Part shown: piece after piece, positions 49,705 to 59,889 of the stretch | Layout: the number at the start of each line of letters is the position of its first letter | Numbering within the stretch: the stretch's first letter is position 1 | NCBI GenBank assembly: GCA_024195265.1 | Contig: JAJLRJ010000005.1 | Location: 19,457,036 to 19,521,035 of the forward strand | Origin: Dendrophyllia cribrosa | Taxonomy: Eukaryota > Cnidaria > Anthozoa > Scleractinia > Dendrophylliidae | DNA: 64,000 bases | Direction: 5' to 3' | The notes under the pieces: generated by a model | Told to the model about the DNA's origin: nothing | The model's database searches: none | Seen by the model: only the letters and a program-made list of their open reading frames with translations | Program-made: the position numbers and the translations under genes

Positions 49705-49923
49705 ATGGCCACAAATCAACAAGCAACAAGCAACAAACAACAAATATGTAAGTTTTACGATAAGCCGGTTCCACTGCCATCCACCAGACCATTATCACAC
49801 AATAAAATACAAAGACTTCTGGCAAAGGCACCCTCCCCACCAACACATGAACCAACTAATATAGAGGTTGGTTATGGACCCAAGAAAGCTGCCATTCATT
49901 GCACTAATCGTGGGCCCCACTAA
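49705..49923 (+). CDS. Small ORF overlapping ATPase start, element B
   Basis: The 72-residue frame begins after a CATATATATAC box. It shares NKIQRLLAKAPSPPTHEP with the A copy and overlaps the first 50 bases of the ATPase in the same relative (+1) frame. See the finding on this overlap. Confidence 0.5.
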   Translation: MATNQQATSNKQQICKFYDKPVPLPSTRPLSHNKIQRLLAKAPSPPTHEPTNIEVGYGPKKAAIHCTNRGPH

Positions 49924-50473
49924 CTCTGGCAAGACACAGTATCTTCTAAACCAACTGCGAGGCCCCTTTAGGGGTTGTTGTGACTACATCGTTTTATTCT
50001 GCCCCACATTTGTCAAGAACAAGACATACGATGGCTTCGTGGTCCGCGATCCGCACATCTTCGTGATTGTCTGCCAACAGCATGAAATCGAAGACTGGTT
50101 GAAGCTGGCAAGCTTCTTTTTCACATGCACCAACACTTTATCCATTCTCGATGACTGCGCCGCCTCCAAAGATGTCAAAGGCCGCACGAGCCAGCTGGTC
50201 AATCTGGGGTTCAGCGCAAGGCATGACGGCATATCCGTGTGGGTCTTGACCCAGCAGATCACCAGCATTGCCAAGCCATATCGTGATAATATTGCAGCGA
50301 TCGTGCTCTTTTACACGCCCTCCAGCAAGACAACTAAGGCCATCTTCGAAGATTATGCCGGCGAGCTCTCCCATGAGGAGTACAAAGAGCTTATCGCAAG
50401 GCTCAAATCCCGCAAGTTCTCCCACCTGGTTTTCTCTCTGAGGCACCCGTATGGAATTGAGTACAAGGTTTAA
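49874..50473 (+). CDS. FtsK/HerA-type packaging ATPase, element B
   Basis: This intact 199-residue protein has Walker A GPTNSGKT at residues 14-21 and Walker B-like LSILDDCAAS near 92-101, followed by a VLTQQ sensor-like segment. ATG 49874 is taken because A and B align from this codon; there is no TATA-type box immediately upstream, so expression may depend on the upstream ORF. It would pump DNA into capsids. Confidence 0.85.
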   Translation: MDPRKLPFIALIVGPTNSGKTQYLLNQLRGPFRGCCDYIVLFCPTFVKNKTYDGFVVRDPHIFVIVCQQHEIEDWLKLASFFFTCTNTLSILDDCAASKDVKGRTSQLVNLGFSARHDGISVWVLTQQITSIAKPYRDNIAAIVLFYTPSSKTTKAIFEDYAGELSHEEYKELIARLKSRKFSHLVFSLRHPYGIEYKV

Positions 50474-50487
50474 ACACAAATATATAC

Positions 50488-50733
50488 ATGGCCATGAATG
50501 CGCCAACCAGTCTACACAAGCTCACTGTGCTTTCACAGCTTTTGGATGAATTGCACAAACACACACTTGATGCGCAAAACAAAATTATCAAAGCCGCTGG
50601 TGAGGAAGATCTGCGCCTCATGCTTCTCAACAGATATCCATTGCGGTTGAATTCTATGCCAGACACCATGGCGGGGCTTATACGAGAGCTTGAAACCCTT
50701 TTGCCCGACATCAAGAGAATTATTGAAAAATAA
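50488..50733 (+). CDS. Small helical protein, element B
   Basis: The 81-residue counterpart of 14256-14528 keeps its TAA stop and follows a CAAATATATAC box. It is helical with a conserved LLPDIKRIIEK end. Function unknown. Confidence 0.62.
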   Translation: MAMNAPTSLHKLTVLSQLLDELHKHTLDAQNKIIKAAGEEDLRLMLLNRYPLRLNSMPDTMAGLIRELETLLPDIKRIIEK

Positions 50734-50754
50734 AAACACATATATATAGCCCTG

Positions 50755-51366
50755 ATGATGACACAAGCAGCTGAAGACCAGGCCGTTTTTGACGAAGTAA
50801 TGCAGATGCTGGAGGCCACCCCTGAAACCACACCTCCCACAGGGATAGTTGGTGACAATGGCATTCCTGCCAAACGTGAGAAGCTGGCAATCCTTGTTTC
50901 TACTGGCAAGGCCAAAGAAGCTATCGGCGTGCAGCTCACACACGATCATGTCAAGCGGTTGTCAGACAAGGACGTTGAGAAGTACTGCAAAAGGTACGAG
51001 GCCTACGTTGGCAACAAGACAACCGAATCCCTAGTTGATTCCGCCATCATGCTCGCGTCCGAAGGCGTTGGCCTGGTGATCCCAGTTGATGATCTCAAGG
51101 AGATGCAGCAAGAACTCAAGAACGACTACATCATCAACCATGAGCTGTCAAATCTTGCTGGGGCTCTTGCCATGAGATGCGGACGATTGCTGGCGCTTGT
51201 CAATGCTGCTCTCATCACAACAAAACACATCAAGCTTGAACGAGAGCCTGACTTGATAGAATTGGAACCCCAACCCACACATCCAACCAGAGACAGTGAA
51301 GGCTATCCACTTGAGGGCTTTGATGAAGTTGGGCTGGGACCTGGGGTGACCTTGAAGGAACCTTGA
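50755..51366 (+). CDS. Helical 203-aa protein, element B
   Basis: This is the counterpart of 14528-15136, starting after a CATATATATAG box. The central region is almost unchanged, while the last ten residues differ through local repeats of ACCTTGAAGGA. Function unknown. Confidence 0.65.
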   Translation: MMTQAAEDQAVFDEVMQMLEATPETTPPTGIVGDNGIPAKREKLAILVSTGKAKEAIGVQLTHDHVKRLSDKDVEKYCKRYEAYVGNKTTESLVDSAIMLASEGVGLVIPVDDLKEMQQELKNDYIINHELSNLAGALAMRCGRLLALVNAALITTKHIKLEREPDLIELEPQPTHPTRDSEGYPLEGFDEVGLGPGVTLKEP

Positions 51367-51440
51367 AGGAACCTGGCTGGAACCTGACAGCAACCTGTCA
51401 GCACACTTGTCACATTTTGAAAATCATATATATACCCACT

Positions 51441-51920
51441 ATGGCCACACCACTCGAGACGATTCCTGAAGAAACTCAAACTCCAACTCCAACTCCAACA
51501 CCTGCCCGTGTTACCTCTGACACCGCGAAAACAAAGCCTGCAACAGAAAAGAACCCCGGCCGCGTTGCTTCTGGTAAAAGGCTAGCAGAACGCAACCGCC
51601 TGGCCCGTGAAGCAAAGAAAAAGGCCGAAGCACAAAAGCCTGCACCCTCAACAAGTGGCACAACAAGTGACACAACAAGTGGTGCAACAAGTGACACAAC
51701 AAGTGACAGCAACAACAACTCAATCGTTTATATTCTGGGGTTTGGAGGGTTGGTTGTCTCTGTTGCGGGTGTGTATTACCAACGCGAAGCCATAATGCAA
51801 AAGCTTGGGCGCAAACCAAACACACCAGCAAACACACCACCAGCAACACCCGCTGCAACACCACCAGCACCATCCCCATCTCGAATTCCGGTAAGACAAG
51901 GAATTAAAAAAATGGAATAA
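51441..51920 (+). CDS. Basic single-pass membrane protein, element B
   Basis: This 159-residue counterpart of 15219-15710 has a longer run of Thr-Ser-Asp/Gly repeats before the membrane helix (ILGFGGLVVSVAGVYYQ) and a shorter Pro/Thr tail. The promoter box is CATATATATACCC. Confidence 0.65.
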   Translation: MATPLETIPEETQTPTPTPTPARVTSDTAKTKPATEKNPGRVASGKRLAERNRLAREAKKKAEAQKPAPSTSGTTSDTTSGATSDTTSDSNNNSIVYILGFGGLVVSVAGVYYQREAIMQKLGRKPNTPANTPPATPAATPPAPSPSRIPVRQGIKKME

Positions 51921-51948
51921 AAAAACAAAAACATATATATACTGCATC

Positions 51949-52176
51949 ATGAATCCTTTCCAGACTGTGATGAATGTTGCTGCAATCGGAGGTGTGATTC
52001 TTTTATGGGCTGGATTTAGCCTGACCGCCTCTGAAACTATTCACAGATTGGCAATGAACAGGCACAACGAGCCCGAGTATGAGTACGAGTCCGAGCCCGA
52101 GTCAGAGGTCGAGAGGTGGAGGAGGTCGAGGTCGAGGAGGCCCGAGTCCGAACCCGAGTCCGAGGCCGAGGATTGA
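51949..52176 (+). CDS. Short membrane protein with charged repeat tail, element B
   Basis: The 75-residue product has one hydrophobic helix (VAAIGGVILLWAGFSLTA) and a tail mixing Glu/Ser/Pro with Arg/Ser repeats, more basic than in A. The box CATATATATAC precedes the ATG. The tail is the least conserved part. Confidence 0.6.
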   Translation: MNPFQTVMNVAAIGGVILLWAGFSLTASETIHRLAMNRHNEPEYEYESEPESEVERWRRSRSRRPESEPESEAED

Positions 52177-52251
52177 GATTGAACGAGACGACAAAGGCAC
52201 AAAAGGTTCTGTCAGAAAAATAAAAAATCATATGTATACTGGACACAAACC

Positions 52252-52473
52252 ATGTCTGACAACAAGCTTGTGAAGTCTATCCTCGAAGCCGGAACAATCA
52301 CTGGCCTTGTCGCTGGTATTGGCTGGATTGGGAAAAAGACCATCAAAGAAAACTTCACTGCCGACCCCAGTGCAAGCTTAATGAACTACGTCAAGTTCAC
52401 AGCCGTCATGGCTGGCTGCATCGCGCTGAAGAAATATCTCGAGGACCAGAAAATCCTCCCAGACAACATGTAA
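52252..52473 (+). CDS. Small two-helix membrane protein, element B
   Basis: This 73-residue counterpart of 16066-16287 has two hydrophobic segments and the same CATATGTATAC box. Confidence 0.6.
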   Translation: MSDNKLVKSILEAGTITGLVAGIGWIGKKTIKENFTADPSASLMNYVKFTAVMAGCIALKKYLEDQKILPDNM

Positions 52474-52499
52474 AAACCATATGTATACACACGACCACA

Positions 52500-52937
52500 A
52501 TGGCTTCGATTGCAATAATGGCCCTTGGCGCTGTTCTTAATGCGGCCGCTTTCACGGGCGGCAATTATCTCGTGAAATATCTGTCTGGTGATAACGGAAA
52601 AGCAGCAATGGATGAGAAAATTCGTCACGACAAAGCCCTGGAACAATACCAAGCGGCTTACGCCAAATACCAGAAGGACCGCACCAAGCTCCTCGACTGG
52701 ATTGCAGCCAACGATCGGATTAAACACCAAGCTAGCAAAAACTTCCAAACCACCGACCAAGCCCTGGTCTTGTATAATCAGATGCACCAAACACAACCAG
52801 ATAAACAAATCAAAGACTACAAAGAGCCTCAGTTCTCGGACTTCTACAAGCCCAGCCCACAACAGCAGAATGGTGAACTTGCGTTCATTGGAGGCACTCT
52901 GCTTGCGGGTGGGTATGTGGCTTATCGCTTTCTTTAA
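52500..52937 (+). CDS. Helical protein with hydrophobic ends, element B
   Basis: This 145-residue counterpart of 16314-16751 is highly similar throughout, with hydrophobic termini and a charged coiled middle. Box CATATGTATAC. Confidence 0.6.
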   Translation: MASIAIMALGAVLNAAAFTGGNYLVKYLSGDNGKAAMDEKIRHDKALEQYQAAYAKYQKDRTKLLDWIAANDRIKHQASKNFQTTDQALVLYNQMHQTQPDKQIKDYKEPQFSDFYKPSPQQQNGELAFIGGTLLAGGYVAYRFL

Positions 52938-52975
52938 TTTTTTTAAAAATTTAAAAACCATATATATATACCGCC

Positions 52976-53341
52976 ATGTATACACCCATTTCTAAAAAAG
53001 CTCGTGACGCAGCTGTGGAACACTTGCGCCTTTTTCCAACATGCCCCTTGGATAAACAAGCTGAGGAACTAGCGCAAGTATTTCAGAAACTTGCTGAAGA
53101 AATGCCCGCATCCATGCCGGAAGGATATCATGAATTATACAGCGAACTCATAACATTCCTCACGGCTCAAGAAACTGAGGAAATGAACCGAGCATTTCAG
53201 AAAGTGCGTGAAATTTCTCGAAACATTGCTCCCGTCCTTATAAAACAACTTCACGAGGACGAAGAAACTTTAAACAGAGCTATTGAAGAGACGCGCCTTC
53301 TTTTTTCACAGTATGGCCATGGACCGGTCGCCGATTCATAA
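52976..53341 (+). CDS. Small helical soluble protein, element B
   Basis: This 121-residue counterpart of 16788-17159 follows a CATATATATATACC box. It differs from A more than its neighbours do, especially in the second half. Confidence 0.6.
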   Translation: MYTPISKKARDAAVEHLRLFPTCPLDKQAEELAQVFQKLAEEMPASMPEGYHELYSELITFLTAQETEEMNRAFQKVREISRNIAPVLIKQLHEDEETLNRAIEETRLLFSQYGHGPVADS

Positions 53342-53359
53342 ACTCTATATATACGCACA

Positions 53360-54349
53360 ATGGAGGCCAAACTCTCAAAGATCTATTACAGCCCGAAAGG
53401 CTACTGGAAAGGACTTGCAGCTGTCAAAAAGCTAGCTGCAGCAGCCAAGGTCTCTGAAGATGTCGCAAAGAAATGGCTGGTCAAACAAGCCCTTTGGCAA
53501 GTTTACCTCCCAGGGCCACGCCATATCCCTCGGCCCAAGTTTGATGTCTCATCGCCCAATGCAGTGCATCAAGCAGATCTACTTTTTTTACCCCACGACA
53601 AACTTCCTCATGGGAGAAAGGTTTACAAATACGCATTAACCCTTGTTGATGTGGCTAGCCGTTACAAAGCTGCGGAGCCCCTGACTTCGAAAGAGTCTGA
53701 AGAGGTGGCTAAAGCTTTTGCACGGATATATAGACGCGGGCCTTTGAAATGGCCTCAACTCTTGCAACTTGACCCTGGGAAAGAGTTTATGGGGGCTGTG
53801 ACTAAGACCATAGAGGATAACAAAACAGTCATTCGTCGCGGGCGGGTTGATATCCACAGAGACCAAGCGATAGTTGAAAGATTCAACCGAACCCTGGCTG
53901 AAAGACTGTTTGGCTATCAGTATGCCGTTGAAATGAATATGCCCTCTGGCCGTTCGACTGCATGGGTCAAAAGACTGCCAGATGTTGTCTCGGCCTTGAA
54001 CAATGAAGTGACAAGATTGACTGGCAAGAAGCCTGCGAAAGCGATCAAAGAGAAAGCCGTTTCAGCCAAGCCCGCGACTCCATATGCTAGGCCTGTGGGA
54101 GTGAATGAGAAAAAGCTCCCACCCCGGGTGAGTGTGAGATATCTTTATTACCCCGGTGAGCTGGAAGGCGGTGGGAGGCGTGCGACTGATCCGATCTGGT
54201 CTTTGAAGGTCTATAACGTTGAGAGAGTTGTCACCAAGCCGAATGAGCCAGTGGTGTATTATCTTTACGATGGGTCCAAGAGAGGGTTTGTTCGTGAGGA
54301 GTTGATGATTGTGCCGCCTGGCACTCAGTTGCCACCAGCTGAGCTCTAG
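53360..54349 (+). CDS. rve integrase, intact copy in element B
   Basis: The 329-residue protein has a basic N-terminal helical domain, catalytic residues D73 (HQADLLFL), D138 (QLDPGKEF) and E173 (AIVERFNRT) with 34 residues between the last two, and an SH3-like C-terminus ending IVPPGTQLPP. No chromodomain is present, unlike C. Integrases of this type insert the linear element with a short target duplication, matching the 5-bp repeats seen. A CTATATATAC box precedes the ATG. Confidence 0.9.
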   Translation: MEAKLSKIYYSPKGYWKGLAAVKKLAAAAKVSEDVAKKWLVKQALWQVYLPGPRHIPRPKFDVSSPNAVHQADLLFLPHDKLPHGRKVYKYALTLVDVASRYKAAEPLTSKESEEVAKAFARIYRRGPLKWPQLLQLDPGKEFMGAVTKTIEDNKTVIRRGRVDIHRDQAIVERFNRTLAERLFGYQYAVEMNMPSGRSTAWVKRLPDVVSALNNEVTRLTGKKPAKAIKEKAVSAKPATPYARPVGVNEKKLPPRVSVRYLYYPGELEGGGRRATDPIWSLKVYNVERVVTKPNEPVVYYLYDGSKRGFVREELMIVPPGTQLPPAEL

Positions 54350-57300
54350 CGCGTGTCTTTGTGTCCATATGCCTGCGTGTGAACACCATCATCCTTGATC
54401 CAGCGCTTGGAGTCAAAGGGGGAAAGTGTTGTCTTGGTTATATGCTCACCGAAGATCTGGTGGCCTTTGCTTCGGATCCTGTCCATCCCGTGCTTGAAGG
54501 TTCGCCTGTCGAAGAGGGCGTCCTTGTAATTATGGTGGGTGATCTCTTTCTTTGTGACGACCTTGGTGGTGCCCTTTGCTTTCTTGATGTCCAGCTTAGC
54601 TTTGATTTCTTTACCGTCCTTGTCCTTCTTCTTAATGCACCTGCTGTCGTCTTTCAAGATGCTGTACATCTTCGAGCGGAGACACAGCCTCCGAGATGGG
54701 CACACCCTCGCACTCGTCCTTCATCTTGCCGATGACCTTCTTGTTAAGCTGACTGTGGAGTGGATGGTCCTTGGGATAATCACTTGTGTCGTAGAGTTCA
54801 TTCAGAAGGTTCTCCATGTCTTTGTAGACATCATCCGTCTTGATCTCGAGGAGCAGAGAGTCTGTGTCTGTGTAGAGTAGGTCTACGCGCGGGCCATATT
54901 TCAGCTTGAGATGTTTGTAATAGAAGTCATACATCAGTGTTTTAGATAGATCAAGGATGCACATGCCTGTGTAGACTGGGCGGTTGAAGAGGATTTTCTC
55001 TCTGTGCATCTGGATCCCCGCCAGTTTGGGTCCAAAGACCGTTGCTCTGGAAAACAGTGGGCTTGCGATAAGCTTTCTAATCTTATCTTGCTCGTACGAT
55101 CGGACAAGCTTCGTGTCAATTCGATTTCTGAGGTTCTCCATTGTCTTACCGAAGACTGAGTTATTCATGAGCTTGAAGAAGTTCTTCTCAAAATCAGAAG
55201 TAGCCTTCTTTCTGAGCTCGGTGTTCAGGGAAATGTATGGCTCCATCCAAGCCCTCTGCTCGAACTTGAGCATTTTGTGGATTTTAGTCAACTTCATTCC
55301 AAGATCCAGGTACTGCTGGAGGTTTCTGTAATGCAACACGTACCGGGATTTGTTGTTAAGGGTAAGGAGCAGCTTCTGCGTTTTGTCTTCTGGCTGCCCC
55401 TCTGCCAAGGCCCTTTGGTATGGAGACATCCATTCCTTTGGAACGACCTGCCTTTCTGGGGCAAGAGGATAAGCGTTGTGCTCATCGTGCAACTCCTCGG
55501 GGTACTCAAGATCAACCTCGAGAATGTAACCAATCTTTCTGTTTGACCTCCACCTCCTGATCTGGTGTTGTGTTGGAAAAACAGGGCACCATGCGAAGTT
55601 GCCAACTGGGAGAGGCTGACTCATGGCCCATCCATAGAGATTGTTCGCGTCGAGATACATGATGTAACTCGACTCTTCGTTGGGGTTGTGGTCACGGAGA
55701 TAGGGGTTGTTGGCCTTACAGTGCCGCCTGCTCTCCATGGATATACCACCTCGCAAGCCTCTTTCAACAAAGAGGTGCATGTCAACATCTGTGAGCAGCT
55801 CCAGGTTGATGCCCGTATACCTGAGAAGGGCGTCCCAGGAGAGGCCAGGGCTTGTATAATAATGTGCCGGGTCAAGCTTGTAATGTTGCAGACATGTTTT
55901 TCTGAAGTTCTCGAAAACATCGGCCAGAAGAGGCACATCTGTCTCAAGGTAGAGGTCGTGGTAATCTCCAAGCGTCTTGCATCCAAATACCTCCCACACT
56001 TTTTGCGCGTGGACGTATTCTTTATCTGAGATGCCTTTCTTCTTGAGCTCGCTGTAGAAGGCATCCTTCGGCGGGAGAGAGATCTCCTCGAATCGAGTCC
56101 AAGAGTCCATGTATTCGTATGAGTAAATCCCTTTTTGCAGGAGAAGGCTGCGTTTGGCTTGGTTCTTCTCGTGGCTTGCCGTGATTGTGAAGGACTCTGG
56201 TTTGTTTGCTTCAACCAGAGCACTGAGGCTTGACTGCATGAACTGCAAGCTGTCAATGAACCTAAGCTTGTCGAGAGAGAAGGATATGTATTTCTCCATG
56301 TTGTTTGGGATGCATTTCAAATCGGAATGCACATCCGCAATTCCACTCATGATGTGGTGTGCATCATAACCCTTCAAGTTGTGAAAGATTACCGGGATTA
56401 TTTCCGTTTTCGGGCTGGTTCGGAAATAGTTGATGTTGCAAGCACTGTGAGCCGCACCCCGATATTTGCCTGTGATGTGGCAATGATCTTTGACTGCGTC
56501 TCGAACAGAGTCTTGGATTAGAGACTCCCCGCAGAAAAGACAGTCGACCTGCTCGAATAAGAAATTGTCCAGGGTGGCATCCTGCCTTTTGTTTCTTGGT
56601 CCAACAAATGGGAACTCTTCCAATTTGCCATCATCGTCCTGGATGTAAGTTTTGAATGTCTTTTGATAACATTTGTTGGTGTGCCGATGAACAAGGCCCG
56701 CCTATTCTCCGGTGTTTGGGTCATAGGCCGCAATGGCATCCCTGTGGTTCTTCTTGGTGAGAGACTTGTCACAGATGTGGCAATCTGTTGCACGGTTGAA
56801 TTCTGCCCAGTCTGCTCTTGTCATGGAGAGTGGTGCCTTGTGTTGCAGCTCGTCTCTGATCTCTCCTTCCAGCTGTTGAAGGCTGCCGAGAAAGACTGGC
56901 ACCGCGCCCTCTCCTCTGTATAGGTAAGGGCCCTTTGTCTCTCCATCAGAGCGAACAGCTAACATGCAGAACCCGCAGGGTTTATGTAAGGATGTTGCAG
57001 TGGTGCTGCTCTGTTGGGGGTCTGGTATGCAACCGTGGACTTTTTCGACAATGCTTTCGAAGTCAGCATATATGAGCCAAGGCTTTTTCATCTGGTTCTG
57101 GAAGTTCTCGAAGTGGAGGAAGTTTTCGCCTTCTTTTGGCATTTCAGCTCGTGCCGGCCTGCCTTTGACTCCCCTGCAATAGAAGAGATGATCGGTGAGA
57201 ACCCGTTCTGAAGAAAAGGCTTGGAGACACCTGTCACAGTGATGCATGCGGCGCCCAACGTTGAACTCGCTGTGTAGAAGCCTGCTCATGCTCTTGATGT

Positions 57301-58099
57301 AACAATAATGTGAGGTGTATGTGTCTGTGAGCATCATCAGATTGATTCTTTGCAGATTGGGATCCTCTAGCTCACTGACTCTGATTACAACCGCCTGGTT
57401 GTTCTTCCAGCCATAAATGTTGATTGAAAGGTTGTTTTGTCGTTCAACTTTGGAAATCTGACTCAATGGCGTTGGAAAATCAACTCCAGTTAAGTCTAGG
57501 CCATCATCAATGGGATAACTGCCTGGCCGGTCTGAATGCACCTCGGCGGGGAACAATGCCGACCGCAGTGCCCAGCGGAGACAATGATTGTCTCTGTTCT
57601 TTACATTGATGATGGCCTGCTTTGACCTGAGTTTTGATGGTGTTGGGATAAATGTGCCGCCTCGTAGAGGATGGTACATTCCGAACTCAAGGTAAACAGT
57701 TTTGATTTTCTCAATCACCCAACCAGAACCCAACTGCTGCCATCTGGCAATCTCTTCCTCAAAGCCATTCACAATGTCTTCCAGGATGCCCTCCTCTCGA
57801 AGCTGATAGAGATTTGTAACAATCAGTGGATTGACGTTCCAAACGAAGTGATTAATTTCTCGTCGTCTATCATCGCCTTCCATTGAAAAGTGAACATCGA
57901 ATGACAAAGTGACCTTCACCCCGCCAAGCTCTGTGACTTCGCGTGCAATTTTCTGGAGAAAAGCCGCCCGATTAGCTATGAAGAATGAATTGAGGTTCTT
58001 GATGGGGTAATCACCAGGGACGTTCATCTTATAACCATGCAACGAATTACCAAAGTAATCGTGGTTCCTTGGGTTGAAGTCAAGACGTTGAGCCGCCAT
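54346..58099 (-). pseudogene. DNA polymerase B, type 2 (element B), stop plus frameshift
   Basis: This is a protein-primed family B polymerase of the common Polinton type. From the N-terminus it has an OTU-like region, a C2HC finger (CDRCLQAFSSERVLTDH), exonuclease motif YADFES, and a DHCHITGKYRGAAHSACN segment resembling endonuclease VII. Then come NLKGYDAHH and polymerase motifs A (YLDANNLYGWAM), B (KLMNNSVFGKT) and C (YTDTDSLL). ATG 58099 follows a CTGTATATAAC box. A TAG lies at 56702-56704 and the frame shifts near 54690, before a Lys-rich stretch. It shares no obvious sequence with the polymerase of A beyond family motifs. Confidence 0.9.
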
Positions 58100-58130
58100 G
58101 TTATATACAGGGATTTTATTTTCTTCAATT

Positions 58131-58341
58131 GGTGCTCTCGTACCGGGCCAGCCGAGCAGCATTCACCAGTGTGTAGTAATAGACGTTGGTGCTTCCGGGA
58201 CCACCTGAAAATTCCGAGACCACGTCACGCCACCCACCTGCCCCCCGAAAGCCGACGAAGGAGGCTGAGGGGGCAGGTGGGTGGCGTGACGTGGTCTCGG
58301 AATTTTCAGGTGGTCCCGGATCACCAACGTCTATTACTACT
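58131..58341 (-). repeat. Right terminal inverted repeat of element B, with hairpin
   Basis: It mirrors 41101-41304. The palindromic hairpin covers about 58173-58341. The loop orientation relative to the end equals that at the left. The target duplication GATTG follows. Confidence 0.92.
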
Positions 58342-58475
58342 GATTGAAAAAAGTCTTCCTATCTTTATTCATCTGATGCGCCCAAATGAAGCAAGTCGAC
58401 TCTCCAGACGACAGCTCGTCCTCCTTCTCAAGCCATCATTCTCTGAGAATGGAACAAATGCACGCAAGTATGAAA
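58342..58475 (+). pseudogene. HECT-domain coding sequence, middle part
   Basis: The HECT frame resumes after element B with EKSLPIFIHLMRPNEASRL and ends at a 10-bp sequence AAGTATGAAA (58466-58475) where a LINE inserted. Together with 40791-41100 and 59568-59889 it gives the order of an interrupted HECT domain. Confidence 0.65.
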
Positions 58476-59567
58476 GTATGGCTTCGAAATGATGGAACGA
58501 TCACTTAAAATAGCCTGGGTTAAAAGAATTATAGAAAACTGCGACGCTTCATGGAAAATCGTTCCAGAAAACGTTTTAAAACAATACGGCGGACTTACGT
58601 TTTTCACCAAGTGCCAATGCAATATAATTTTAAATTGTTCGAACTACAACACCTCCCCGATTTCTATCGTACTATCTTGAGTTACTGGCAGAACTTTAAG
58701 CTCAAAATAAATCATAAAGAACCAGCGAAGAATCAGATAATTTGGAATAATCGTGACATTATTGTAGACGGAAAACCAATTTTCTATAGCTCCTGGTTCA
58801 CAAATGGCATAATTCGTATCAACGATTTACTCGATGAAGACGTAAATTTTCTATCACTGGTTGATCTAAAAGCAAAACTTAACATTGAAGTACCCTTCAC
58901 TACTTTTTTCGGTTTCTTGAATGCCATCCCAAGAAAATGGAAAGTAAAATTCCGCAATACGGTTCCTTTAAAGGTCCACCCTAAAAGTGCATATCTGACT
59001 CTACTTAGCAAGCCCTATTCGGTTCCAACCGCTGAGAGTAAAATTTTAAACCATGGCTTCACCACAAAAGACATCAAAAACGTCTATATGCTCCCTTTCC
59101 AAGTCTTGCAAGAGCCAAAGCTTATAATCTTCCAGGTCAAAATTATCCTCAACAGTCTACCAACGCAGTCCAGTTTGTTTCGCGCAGGTATAAAGGACAG
59201 TGATATTTGCCCGCTATACAGCTCCGAAAGCCAATCATTATTGCACATGTTGTTTACCTGTAATAATTCCTTCACGTTTTGGAACCTCTTTACACAATGG
59301 TGGCAGAAAACATTTCAAGAAAACATAAATATCTCTGAAAGCGTGATTCTGTATGGCTGGCACGAAAAATCGAATAACTGGTCAACCCTCAATTGCCAAA
59401 TACTACATTTTTAGTTCAAGGGTGTGCAATGGCAGCTTAGGCACGTCTCGTTCAGGTGTGCACGCGCGTGTGTAACTGTAGGTGTGTGTATGTATATATG
59501 ATGTGTAAACGTTTGTGTTACTGTTGCTGTTTACAATAAAATATACATCGCGAAAAAAAGTATGAAA
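58466..59567 (+). mobile_element. 5'-truncated L1/Tx1-like LINE insertion
   Basis: Flanked by AAGTATGAAA at 58466-58475 and 59558-59567. The inside encodes the C-terminal part of a LINE ORF2: SLKIAWVKRIIEN, then after a frame shift near 58615, LPDFYRTILSYWQ, IIWNNRDIIVDGKPIFY, and a degraded zinc-knuckle (DICPLYSSESQSLLHMLFTC, one Cys lost). The coding part ends at 59412; a TG-rich 3' untranslated region, an AATAAAAT signal and a short A run follow. Confidence 0.75.
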
Positions 59568-59889
59568 ATGATGTCTATGCTGCATTCTCAAAGTATGTGC
59601 GAAAAGAAGCTGCAAGTGATAGAAAAGGTACAGTCACTCTGGGCAGCATTCTACAGTTTGTAACAGGTCTGGATAAAGAACCTCCTCTTGGATTTGGATT
59701 GCAACCTGGCATTCAATTTGTTGCTGCACCTAAGGAGCTCAAGTGGTCCTTTATTCCTAAAGCTAACACAATTGTAGTGTAACAATGTTGTTACCGAGGG
59801 GCTCCCATGATCTTCCTTTGCCAGCTGAGGAGGACCTTTTTAAAGTTTATGATGCTGCCTTTTCCAATAACTACTTTGGACTTGCATGA
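59568..59889 (+). pseudogene. HECT-domain coding sequence, C-terminal lobe
   Basis: The sequence reads AFSKYVRKEAASDRKGTVTL and ILQFVTGLDKEPPLGF, then after a shift near 59770 the catalytic-cysteine region (ANT and CSVTMLLPRG) and AEEDLFKVYDAAFSNNYFG, ending at TGA 59887-59889. The frame break falls next to the presumed catalytic Cys. This is the C-lobe that completes the HECT domain. Confidence 0.65.

Larger units (their letters stand above)
41101..58341. mobile_element. Element B: complete Polinton/Maverick-like endogenous virus
   Basis: It is bounded by inverted repeats starting AGTAGTAATAGACGTTGG and a 5-bp duplication GATTG (41096-41100 and 58342-58346). Its gene order equals that of A, without the Academ insert, but its PolB and outer repeats are of a different type. 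Defects include nonsense codons in exonuclease, coiled-coil and polymerase genes, and a deletion joining the penton-like and 565-aa genes. The insertion lies in HECT coding sequence. Confidence 0.92.

Noticed and set aside
54346..54705. Programmed frameshift near the end of the B polymerase
   Set aside because: The same gene has a nonsense codon at 56702, no clear slippery site is visible, and the region shows other indels, so decay is simpler.
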